From Candidatus Taylorbacteria bacterium RIFCSPHIGHO2_02_FULL_46_13 (GTDB lineage Bacteria; Patescibacteriota; Minisyncoccia; Phycocordibacterales; DSPV01): a stretch of DNA of 10,414 nucleotides. The stretch lies in NCBI GenBank assembly GCA_001821015.1, contig MHRQ01000009.1, positions 1-10,414 on the forward strand. The letters run 5' to 3'. Positions within the stretch are counted from its first letter, which is position 1, and each line of letters begins with the position of its first letter. Positions 5,342 to 10,414 of this stretch are shown piece after piece. Both the position numbers and the translations under genes were made by a program. The notes under the pieces were generated by a model that saw nothing but the letters and a program-made list of their open reading frames with translations, did not search any database and was not told the origin of the DNA.

Positions 5342-5441
5342 GGTCATACATTTTTTCGGGATGCCGAGAATCGGACTCGGGCCTCACGCTCCCGAAGCGT
5401 GTATACTGCCACTATACTACATCCCGAAAAAATGTATGACC
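5342..5441. repeat. 22-bp perfect inverted repeat around tRNA-Pro(CGG)
   Basis: The arms 5342-5363 and 5420-5441 are perfectly complementary. The inner 7 bp are the tRNA acceptor stem. The outer 15 bp include a run of six A-T pairs and then GTATGACC/GGTCATAC. In RNA this would extend the acceptor helix of the tRNA and present it on a long stalk. Confidence 0.85.
5356..5426 (-). tRNA. tRNA-Pro (anticodon CGG)
   Basis: A 71-base cloverleaf. The acceptor CGGGATG/CATCCCG gives C1-G72, with A73, as in bacterial proline tRNAs. The D-arm is GTAT-AGTGGCA-GTAT (two wobble pairs), the anticodon stem is CACGC/GCGTG with loop TTCGGGA (CGG, codon CCG), the variable loop is AGGC and the T-arm is CCGAG-TCCGATT-CTCGG. 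No CCA is encoded. The acceptor pairing continues for 15 more base pairs beyond the tRNA ends, making a perfect 22-bp stem (5342-5363/5420-5441). Confidence 0.9.
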
Positions 5442-5493
5442 CCAAAGTGTGTACCTTGTGCCACTATACTACACCCTGCTGACAGACTAAAAC

Positions 5494-5521
5494 ATTATAC
5501 AGAAAGACTGCGCTGGCACAA
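5494..5521 (-). promoter_or_regulatory. promoter of the tRNA and phosphotransferase unit
   Basis: On the - strand a -35-like TTGTGC (5521-5516), a 16-base spacer and a consensus -10 TATAAT (5499-5494) predict a start near 5487. That is about nine bases before the acceptor strand of the interrupted proline-tRNA-like gene. This placement supports the outer 5' half being a real transcribed tRNA start. Confidence 0.6.
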
Positions 5522-5555
5522 CGCGAAACATTACCGACACAACAGAGAAGTTATC

Positions 5556-6062
5556 TTAAAATCCACTCTGTACGGGTGGACTAGAACCGATGCTTGAAGT
5601 ATGTCTTTTTAAACTCTCGTCCATAATTTCTGAAAGCGCCCGCTTAACTTCATGGGGATTCTGAATCAGTCTCAAAATAATCTTGTCATCCTCGGTCCCT
5701 GCGGTATCAATAGTGAGCGTCCCCGTCCCAAACATCAATCGCTCAAAAAATAATTGTTGCACCTGTATCGCGGTGACTTTGGAATAATCCAGACTAGTAA
5801 TGCTTGTGGAGAGCCAACCGTGGTGGATAAGCACGCGCTTCGTGGTAAATGCATAGGCGTTAGAAACCCGTAGGTAATACGCATAATAGAAAAGCGCGAT
5901 GAGAAAAATGACAGCGCCTACGCCGTAAAACCAAATTGTCGCCAATCCTATAAACGCCCAGATTGTCAGATAGATATAAATATAACGGCTACTGATAGAA
6001 AATACATATCGTATCTCTTCGTCAGGCGAAACCACTTTACTCCATATGTGTTCGTAGGTCAT
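5556..6062 (-). CDS. membrane-anchored bacterial PH-domain protein
   Basis: This 168-residue protein has two transmembrane helices (about residues 27-45 and 47-65, separated by a short turn) followed by a bacterial PH domain of the YdbS/YdbT type. NAYAFTTKRVLIHHGWLSTSITSLDYSKVTAIQVQQ (about 69-104) and FGTGTLTIDTAGTED (about 111-125) are the recognisable strands. The final 30 residues are polar and probably disordered. The PH domain should face the cytoplasm. Proteins of this family are linked to envelope functions in some bacteria, but no specific role can be assigned. It follows the response regulator gene by 36 bases and may share its transcript. No good Shine-Dalgarno sequence is visible. 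Confidence 0.83.
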   Translation of the reverse strand: MTYEHIWSKVVSPDEEIRYVFSISSRYIYIYLTIWAFIGLATIWFYGVGAVIFLIALFYYAYYLRVSNAYAFTTKRVLIHHGWLSTSITSLDYSKVTAIQVQQLFFERLMFGTGTLTIDTAGTEDDKIILRLIQNPHEVKRALSEIMDESLKRHTSSIGSSPPVQSGF

Positions 6063-6098
6063 TACTATGGAAGCTGCCTAGAAATGTAATCGTACTAC

Positions 6099-6527
6099 TT
6101 AGACTATAGGCCCCTTCTGCTTCCCACGTGGAAATTCTTGACCGGATAAATATATTTTTGTCTGTCCAATAATATCCGGTATGGATTGGTCAGCCTTGAC
6201 AAAATACTTGGAAACACCATTTTCCATCGCTTCAGCAACCCTGTTCAAGTCATCAGTCTGCGTTAAAAGCACGACAATCGCCTTGTTGCCCCATAGATCT
6301 TTGCGCAATTCTTTTAGCACCGAGATACCGTCCATAACTGGAAGTATAATATCAAGAAAGATTAAATCCGGATGCTCTTTTATAGCCTTATCCAAACCAC
6401 TCTTGCCATCGGTAGCTGTAATAACGTTGACCCCTTGAAGCTCAAGCTCTCCCTCCAAAGCTTTTAAAAAAGCCACTTCGTCTTCTATAATCAAAACTTT
6501 TTTAAAACTTTCCATGTTTTTAAACAT
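6099..6527 (-). CDS. single-domain response regulator paired with the kinase
   Basis: This 142-residue protein is a CheY-like receiver domain with no output domain. VLIIEDE (11-17) gives the acidic pair, LIFLDIILP places the phosphoacceptor at D59, LLTQ gives T89, and YFVKAD gives the conserved lysine K111. A C-terminal tail of about 25 residues (FPRGKQKGP) is basic and not part of the fold. The start codon overlaps the kinase stop codon by one base (TAATG), so the two are translationally coupled and very probably cognate. MESFKK, four codons in, is an alternative start. With no DNA-binding domain it must act by protein contact or in a phosphorelay. Confidence 0.92.
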   Translation of the reverse strand: MFKNMESFKKVLIIEDEVAFLKALEGELELQGVNVITATDGKSGLDKAIKEHPDLIFLDIILPVMDGISVLKELRKDLWGNKAIVVLLTQTDDLNRVAEAMENGVSKYFVKADQSIPDIIGQTKIYLSGQEFPRGKQKGPIV

Positions 6528-8296
6528 TAGCTTTTAATTTCAATCGGCAGGCTAAAATAAAAAGTACTGCCGGTTCCCTCTTCACTGGCCACTCCCACCA
6601 CTCCGCCATGAGCTTCAATAATACCCTTTGTTATGACTAATCCCAAGCCGGTTCCTTTTTTATTCGCCGCCAAAGCGGCTGTTTTAAACTGCTTGAATTT
6701 ATTGAACAAAAGCGGAATATTGTCGCGGCTAATCCCAAGCCCGAAATCGGTAACTACCGCGATGACGGAAGTGGGCAAATTTAGCAAAACATTGTCATCT
6801 TCCTTAACAAACCATTTTACACCCGCAGTCTTGGCTTCATTGATGATATCCCCAGTAGCTTTATGCAAGAAAAGCTGGACGGCAATCTCGCCGTTATCTC
6901 TGCTGAATTTTAAAGAATTGGAAATGAAATTATTGAAAACTTCAGTGACGGCATTCGGATCAAGAGAAATAGCGTTCGGCACGTCTTTCGCCGCCAGAGC
7001 GGAAATCTTGACGTGAGCCTCCTTGGCCGACGGAGTGTAAAATTTCAATCGTTCGTCAACAATTTTTCTGATATCAATAGCGGGCTCTCTTGAAATTTGA
7101 TACTTGCCGGATTCCGCCTTCGCGGCATCAAGAAGATTGCTCACCAAACGCAACATATCAGAAGAATTCTTGTAAATTATCGGCAAATACTCGTCAGTAA
7201 TCTGTTTTGCCTTTATAACCGACTTTTTCCTGATTATTAAATCGGCCATTTTACTTATTCCATCCAGAGGTGAACGCAGCTCATGCACCATCATAGATGT
7301 AAAATCTTTGCGTAATTCCTCAAGTTCTTTTTCATGGGTAATATCGTGGAATATCACCACGCCTCCCAATATTTCTCCGCTAGACATAGTCGTAGTGCTT
7401 CTGACCGGCGAAACTACAATTTGAAAAAATCTCTCACCGATAAGCGCCTCCGGTGTATCCAAAATCTTGCCCAGCTTGATGCTCTCTTCCAATTTACCTC
7501 TGATATCAAATTTCCCTCCTAAATTATCAATGAAATCAAAAACTGTTGGCTCCGATTTTTTCTCTAAACCAAGCATTGATTTCACCGCTGGATTGGCCAC
7601 GACCACCCGATAATCATTATCGGTCATCACCACGCCATCGGCCATACTTTCAACCATTGAGTTAAGTTTCTTCTGTTCCGTTTTGACTACACCCTGAAGA
7701 CTCGTCACCGCTTTTGATGCCTGTTGAATAATTTTATACAAAATAGTCATCTCTTCTTCTTTGTACAGTCCGTTCTTTGTATCCGCGACGGTCAAAACCC
7801 CAACCACTTTTTCATCAATAACAAGAGGAATGTTAAAAAAGGAACGCACGGGCTCATCAAGTTCTTCAATAAGTATGGCTCCAGACAAAACCTCCTTAAC
7901 ATCTTTCTTATCAAACTCACGGTCAAGAAGAGCTCCCAATGAACTAAGCATTCTGTCTCGTATGTCGTTTACAAATCGTCGGTGAACAGACCTTTCCAGA
8001 TGAACCTTAAATATAACTTTGTCCGGCTCAAAAAGCATATAAGAAACAGCCGAATACTCTATAAACTGACGGAGAGAACTGGTGATAATGTCAATTATTT
8101 GTTGAATATCCAGGGAATAGCCGATACGGTCGCCCAGCTCCTTGAGAATAGCCAACTCATACATCCTGCGACTGACATCTTGCTCCTTTTTTTCAAGTAC
8201 GCCTTTTGCCCTGTAATTTTTTATTACGAGATAAACACTCACGGCAACCGAGCCAAAAGTTACGATTACAAATAAAATAGTCAATGTCATTGTCAT
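6527..8296 (-). CDS. GAF-PAS sensor histidine kinase
   Basis: This 589-residue protein has one N-terminal transmembrane helix (about 4-26), a short coiled linker, a GAF-type domain (about 45-200; SFFNIPLVIDEKVVGVLTVAD is the typical core), a PAS domain (about 206-325), a HisKA domain with H-box MMVHELRSPLDG (phosphoacceptor H338) and an HATPase domain with N-box NNFISNSLKFS (N455, N456, N460), DFGLGIS (517-523) and GTGLGL (548-553). All catalytic boxes are intact. With no extracytoplasmic loop it should sense a cytoplasmic or membrane signal through GAF or PAS. A TATAAT box abuts the first ATG (8296); transcription would start on the third codon, ATG at 8290, so the true start is probably 8290 on a leaderless mRNA. 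Confidence 0.94.
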   Translation of the reverse strand: MTMTLTILFVIVTFGSVAVSVYLVIKNYRAKGVLEKKEQDVSRRMYELAILKELGDRIGYSLDIQQIIDIITSSLRQFIEYSAVSYMLFEPDKVIFKVHLERSVHRRFVNDIRDRMLSSLGALLDREFDKKDVKEVLSGAILIEELDEPVRSFFNIPLVIDEKVVGVLTVADTKNGLYKEEEMTILYKIIQQASKAVTSLQGVVKTEQKKLNSMVESMADGVVMTDNDYRVVVANPAVKSMLGLEKKSEPTVFDFIDNLGGKFDIRGKLEESIKLGKILDTPEALIGERFFQIVVSPVRSTTTMSSGEILGGVVIFHDITHEKELEELRKDFTSMMVHELRSPLDGISKMADLIIRKKSVIKAKQITDEYLPIIYKNSSDMLRLVSNLLDAAKAESGKYQISREPAIDIRKIVDERLKFYTPSAKEAHVKISALAAKDVPNAISLDPNAVTEVFNNFISNSLKFSRDNGEIAVQLFLHKATGDIINEAKTAGVKWFVKEDDNVLLNLPTSVIAVVTDFGLGISRDNIPLLFNKFKQFKTAALAANKKGTGLGLVITKGIIEAHGGVVGVASEEGTGSTFYFSLPIEIKS

Positions 8297-8302
8297 ATTA
8301 TA
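8297..8302 (-). promoter_or_regulatory. -10 box of a probable leaderless kinase mRNA
   Basis: A consensus TATAAT on the - strand is followed by six bases (ATGACA) and then ATG at 8290-8288. Transcription would be expected at the A of that ATG. No good -35 is visible at the standard distance. The same spacing recurs at the receiver gene at 9543. Confidence 0.45.
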
Positions 8303-8396
8303 CTACACTGACTATTGTCCTATCCCATCATAATCGCATTATAGGCACATATAGAAGACTGGCTAATCGGTTAATATAATAGGATTTTGGATTTAA

Positions 8397-8789
8397 TCAG
8401 CGCATCATCTTATTCAACAAATCTTTCTTAGTGAAGTACAAACAATAGACAAATGTCAAAACAAATAGAAATTCAAAAATTTCTCCCAAGCCCCCGATAC
8501 TAACAACTTCAAATCCCTTTAATGTTCCGACTACCTCCAATAATACGAACAAAACGGAGCAAACCGCCAAAGTGTTCCATGTTTTTTCCATCGTGCCACC
8601 TTGGGCAAGAGCCGCCAATTTAATGGCGAAAACTCCCGCGGCAAGAGCCAATACCAGATTAACCACCTCAATTATGCGCTCAACCTCTTCACTAAAAATT
8701 TCCGCCTTGACAAAATTATCCGCTGCAAACGCCAAAACAGGCAAAGCTATAACTGCTAACATGAGAACTGATATTGATTTCTTTGACAT
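8397..8789 (-). CDS. unknown protein with signal peptide and three membrane helices
   Basis: I do not recognise this 130-residue protein. It begins with a plausible signal peptide (MSKKSISVLMLAVIALPVLAFA, possible cleavage after AFA near residue 22). A short acidic segment and three hydrophobic helices follow, at about 41-62 (VVNLVLALAAGVFAIKLAALA), 71-90 (WNTLAVCSVLFVLLEVVGTL) and 103-119 (IFEFLFVLTFVYCLYF). A basic tail (KKDLLNKMMR) would lie on the cytoplasmic side. It sits 11 bases after the small soluble gene upstream and about 100 bases before the kinase gene, so a role as a membrane partner of the kinase is possible but only a guess. There is no Shine-Dalgarno sequence. Confidence 0.75.
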   Translation of the reverse strand: MSKKSISVLMLAVIALPVLAFAADNFVKAEIFSEEVERIIEVVNLVLALAAGVFAIKLAALAQGGTMEKTWNTLAVCSVLFVLLEVVGTLKGFEVVSIGGLGEIFEFLFVLTFVYCLYFTKKDLLNKMMR

Positions 8790-8800
8790 ATTTTTAATAA

Positions 8801-9070
8801 TTATTTACTAATATTTAAATCGGGGTATTTCGCAAAGATTGAACCAAGAGCATTCTTTACAATAAGACCTGAAAGCTCAACATACCGATCAACTAGATTT
8901 TGCAATGTATCCTTGGGATTATCTCCGACACCCGTTACCTTTCCATCATTATCAACCATAAGACCCGGCACGCTTCTGGCCTTGAGGATGGCAATTTCTG
9001 GGCCAAGAATAACCGCTTGTTTTTTGATAATCTCACTGATAAGTGCTGAATATTGTTCTTTTTCTGTCAT
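8801..9070 (-). CDS. unknown small soluble protein
   Basis: I cannot assign a family to this 89-residue protein. It has an N-terminal helix (about 4-24), a short segment AILKARSVPGLMVDNDGKVTGVG (27-49) that looks like two strands around an Asn-Asp-Gly turn, and a C-terminal helix (about 52-80) with heptad-like hydrophobics, ending FAKYPDLNISK. The shape suggests a small helical dimer or an adaptor. Its gene is the first of a - strand group with the membrane protein gene, 11 bases apart, and lies between two receiver/kinase loci, so a signalling role is a reasonable guess only. A TTGACA/TATACT promoter lies upstream. Confidence 0.7.
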   Translation of the reverse strand: MTEKEQYSALISEIIKKQAVILGPEIAILKARSVPGLMVDNDGKVTGVGDNPKDTLQNLVDRYVELSGLIVKNALGSIFAKYPDLNISK

Positions 9071-9112
9071 ATTCTTTTCATATTTTTATTAATAATCGCA
9101 AAGTACTATCGT

Positions 9113-9138
9113 AGTATAGCATTTTTAATTATTGTCAA
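9113..9138 (-). promoter_or_regulatory. promoter of the small-protein operon
   Basis: On the - strand a consensus TTGACA (9138-9133) and an extended -10 TGCTATACT (hexamer 9118-9113) lie upstream of the gene starting at 9070. The spacer is only 14 bases, shorter than usual, but the extended -10 may compensate. The predicted start near 9106 gives a leader of about 36 bases. Confidence 0.5.
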
Positions 9139-9171
9139 ATCACCAATCTGTTCATTACTTTTTAATTATAT

Positions 9172-9543
9172 TTAACTACTAAAACACGCTTTTATTTTCT
9201 CCGGTAACTCCTCAAGGCGCAACCTGGCCTTATTCAAATAGAAACAAGGATTTAAAGATGATAGTTCTTCTATCATCTTATCGTCAGCGTCAATATTCGT
9301 GAACACCACCACTTTCGTTTCAGCAATCAGAGGATTGCCTCTTATTTTCTTAAATACTTCCAAACCATTCATCTTGGGCAACATGATATCAAGAATAACT
9401 ATATCCGGTTTTTTAGAAATAATTTTTGCTAACGCTTCTTCTCCATCCATCGCTTCGGCCACAGAAAATTTATCAAGCAACAATTCATCAACCATTGCCC
9501 TGCGTATAATTTCGTTGTCTTCAACAACCAGTACTTTTATCAT
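9172..9543 (-). CDS. single-domain response regulator (CheY-like)
   Basis: This 123-residue protein is a lone receiver domain. VLVVEDN (4-10) supplies the acidic pair, IVILDIMLPKMNG the phosphoacceptor D52, VVFTN T82, and FYLNKA K105. It ends at the final receiver helix, so there is no output domain. It is a different protein from the receiver at 6099-6527, and no kinase gene is adjacent to it except the one about 900 bases downstream, so cross-talk or a phosphorelay with that kinase is possible. A TATACT box six bases before the ATG suggests a leaderless mRNA. Confidence 0.93.
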   Translation of the reverse strand: MIKVLVVEDNEIIRRAMVDELLLDKFSVAEAMDGEEALAKIISKKPDIVILDIMLPKMNGLEVFKKIRGNPLIAETKVVVFTNIDADDKMIEELSSLNPCFYLNKARLRLEELPEKIKACFSS

Positions 9544-9549
9544 TGATAC

Positions 9550-9555
9550 AGTATA
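9550..9555 (-). promoter_or_regulatory. -10 box of a probable leaderless receiver mRNA
   Basis: TATACT on the - strand is followed by six bases (GTATCA) and the ATG at 9543-9541. The predicted start is the A of the ATG. No convincing -35 is present. Confidence 0.45.
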
Positions 9556-9625
9556 ATATTTTCACAGACGCAAGCACAGTTTTCAGATAAAATCTTGTCG
9601 CGAATACCCCGAAACCCTATACTGA

Positions 9626-9722
9626 ACACACCCCCGAGCGGACTCGAACCGGTCACCTCCTCACTGTTCCGATAATCTTAGTGGGCCAATGGTGTGTCAT
9701 TAACAAAGTCCGAACTTTTTAC
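9626..9722 (-). other. tRNA/tmRNA-like 3' domain with a tag-like frame
   Basis: On the - strand CCGG-TTCGAGT-CCG (around 9654-9640) is a T-arm sequence, followed by CTCGGGGGTGTG. ACACACC (9697-9691) and GGTGTGT (9632-9626) are complementary and 72 bases apart. Upstream, CGTAAAAAG leads into a frame reading KSSDFVNDTPLAH-stop (stop at 9680-9678), with the stop next to a small hairpin CACT/AGTG. The arrangement recalls the resume frame and T-arm of tmRNA. However, I find no matching 5' acceptor, no G3-U70, and an imperfect T-stem. It may be a divergent tmRNA, a split or decayed tRNA, or chance. Confidence 0.25.
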
Positions 9723-9735
9723 GAACAGAATCCTG

Positions 9736-9789
9736 ATGCCGACTAATCGCACGCTCCTCATTCAGCAGAATGACCTACTGGGTCGGCGT
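9736..9789. repeat. stem-loop with inner hairpin
   Basis: ATGCCGAC (9736-9743) pairs with GTCGGCGT (9782-9789) with one wobble, and encloses a perfect hairpin TCATTC-AGCA-GAATGA (9758-9773). It lies just 5' (on the - strand) of the T-arm-like element and could be part of the same RNA. Confidence 0.4.
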
Positions 9790-9830
9790 GGTGGCTCGGA
9801 ACTACCTCGTACGCTCTAAACAATGGACTC

Positions 9831-9950
9831 GGTTTTGCGGAAGCATTTTTGTGGGTGAGCTTGGGGTGGGACCCAAGCGCAAGACCTTTTGAGACAGTAC
9901 CCTGTCCAAAAGGTGTACAGCTTCTGTAAGAAGATGGTTTCCGCAAAACC
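9831..9950 (+). repeat. structured RNA motif, copy 3, in a four-way junction
   Basis: A perfect 12-bp stem (9831-9842/9939-9950) closes three hairpins: GCTTGGG/CCCAAGC (9859-9878), ACCTTTTG with inner GACAG/CTGTC pairing to CAAAAGGT (9884-9914), and CTTC-TGTAA-GAAG (9921-9933). Order and conserved words (GGTGAG, CGCAAGACCTTTT, CAAAAGGTGTAC, the TGTAA loop) match copy 1 at 291-398. The hairpin stems differ in sequence but keep pairing. Confidence 0.55.
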
Positions 9951-10127
9951 TCGGCTGATTTCGGATTTCGCAAGCGGAGGAGGAGGGTGAGAAGCGTAGC
10001 TTCGCAAGGCCGGAGGCAGACGTGCCGAGGAGGGGTAGCGGAATTTTCCAGCAGGAAAATATCCGTGACCTGGGGAGGAATCCTCCGCTTGCTCCATCCG
10101 TTTTGTTTTGGCGAATTTCGGGGCGGA
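9951..10127. other. hairpin-rich intergenic region
   Basis: No credible gene is seen here. Stems are GAAGC-GTA-GCTTC (9991-10003), a bulged hairpin at 10039-10065 (CGGA/TCCG around ATTTTCC/GGAAAAT), CCTCGGC (9949-9955) with GCCGAGG (10024-10030), and a perfect 12-bp stem 9970-9981 with 10081-10092. The last two cross each other, so they would make a pseudoknot or be alternatives. No clear terminator with a T run is visible. Confidence 0.4.
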
Positions 10128-10414
10128 CTATTTCTTGTTAAAGCGCTTAAAGTAGTCATCAATTTCATCTCTCAACTCAATACCGACTCTCTCAAAACAG
10201 TCGAGTAAATCCTTGTAGGTATTTTTACCACCAAGAAAATCCCAAAACTCGTCTGCTACTTTAAGCTCATTTTCCAAATCTAACATTCCTCGCATTGTCC
10301 AACGAGTATATGGTTCTGGTTCGTAAGGGTTATATGGAATTGCTATGAAGGTATTTATTTTGGCATCAGGTTTATTTGCCAAAACAACAGCAACCCATTC
10401 AAGCAATGTGCGTT
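10128..10414 (-). CDS. C-terminal part of a TdeIII-family restriction endonuclease
   Basis: The frame is open to the right edge of the window, so only the last 95 or so residues are present; the TTG at 10406 is internal, not a likely start. IPYNPYEPEPYTRWTM followed by VADEFWDFLGGKNTYKDLLDCFERVGIELR resembles, from memory, the C-terminus of TdeIII-type type II restriction endonucleases, which cut at GGNCC. The catalytic residues would lie upstream, outside the window, so activity cannot be judged. A partner methyltransferase would be expected nearby but is not visible here. The gene is followed immediately by the structured intergenic region and has no obvious terminator. Confidence 0.55.
   Translation of the reverse strand, partial: RTLLEWVAVVLANKPDAKINTFIAIPYNPYEPEPYTRWTMRGMLDLENELKVADEFWDFLGGKNTYKDLLDCFERVGIELRDEIDDYFKRFNKK

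Larger units (their letters stand above)
5269..5478 (-). other. interrupted proline-tRNA-like gene enclosing another tRNA
   Basis: Outer tRNA parts flank tRNA-Pro(CGG). The 5' part (5478-5442) has acceptor CAGGGTG, TA, D-arm GTATAGTGGC and an anticodon-loop-like TTTGGGG (UGG). The 3' part has a hairpin CGGAAGT-CTGGGAG-ACTTCCG (5342-5322) whose 7-base loop reads as a GGG anticodon with U33, a hairpin AAATTTC/GAAATTT (5300-5318), AGGC, the T-arm CTGGG-TTCAATT-CCCAG (5293-5277) and acceptor TACCCCG with A73. The two acceptor strands pair at 6 of 7 positions including one G-U (A2-C71 mismatched). C1-G72 and A73 are proline identity features in bacteria. It could be a functional nested gene, an intron-like arrangement or a decayed pair of tRNAs. 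Confidence 0.4.

Noticed and set aside
5300..5450. Group I intron in a proline tRNA
   Set aside because: The insert is too short and lacks the conserved catalytic core; most of it is a complete tRNA.
5128..5597. Several short + strand frames
   Set aside because: They read antisense through tRNA genes.
5559..5600. T-arm-like GGTTCTAGTCC inside the end of the PH-domain gene
   Set aside because: The position expected to be a purine is T, no acceptor or anticodon arm accompanies it, and it lies within a coding region.
9758..10168. Open frames of 136 and 93 codons on the - strand
   Set aside because: They overlap the hairpin-rich region and the end of the restriction gene. Their composition (Pro, Ser, Arg rich) and lack of domains suggest chance frames.

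Overview
The window reads like a chromosomal segment of a small-genome bacterium, most plausibly a Candidate Phyla Radiation (Patescibacteria/Parcubacteria-like) organism. This is an inference. It rests on short, tightly packed genes that mostly lack a Shine-Dalgarno sequence, tRNA genes without an encoded CCA end, promoters whose predicted start falls on the A of the ATG, and many small uncharacterised proteins. No rRNA or other phylogenetic marker is present to settle it.

Layout. Bases 1-618 hold no convincing protein gene but are packed with long perfect stems. They include a cloverleaf-like four-way junction (2-156) and a promoter-to-terminator unit on the + strand (about 218-618) that I read as a structured non-coding RNA. 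Then, on the - strand, come a DUF378 membrane protein (629-865), a structured leader (866-1000), a TagD/RibL-type nucleotidyltransferase (1066-1494) and an AbrB-type antitoxin with a Doc/Fic toxin (2204-1553). The only + strand protein gene is a histidine-phosphatase-family enzyme (2357-2950) with its own promoter, Shine-Dalgarno sequence and terminator.

The long - strand stretch from 9543 to 3010 is read in this order: a stand-alone receiver protein, two small unknown proteins (one soluble, one membrane), a GAF-PAS histidine kinase overlapping a second receiver protein, and a membrane-anchored bacterial PH-domain protein. After these comes a tRNA transcription unit that runs directly into a PEP-synthase-like phosphotransferase. 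The tRNA unit contains tRNA-Pro(CGG) apparently nested inside a second, interrupted proline-tRNA-like gene, and then tRNA-Ala(CGC), which ends four bases before the phosphotransferase start codon.

The right end (about 9600-10127) is again a hairpin-rich region without credible genes. It includes a tRNA/tmRNA-like T-arm on the - strand. The window closes with the C-terminal part of a probable TdeIII-family restriction endonuclease.

The most unusual content is RNA. A recurrent structured motif is seen in three fuller copies and one partial copy. It consists of a hairpin, a CGAAAGACCTTTT-like strand, its pairing partner AAAAGGTGTAC, and a small hairpin with a five-base loop. Its hairpins keep their pairing while their sequences differ (for example GGCGC/GCGCC versus GGAGC/GCTCC). 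I do not recognise it as a known RNA family. Together with the nested proline-tRNA locus it is the best candidate for something undescribed.
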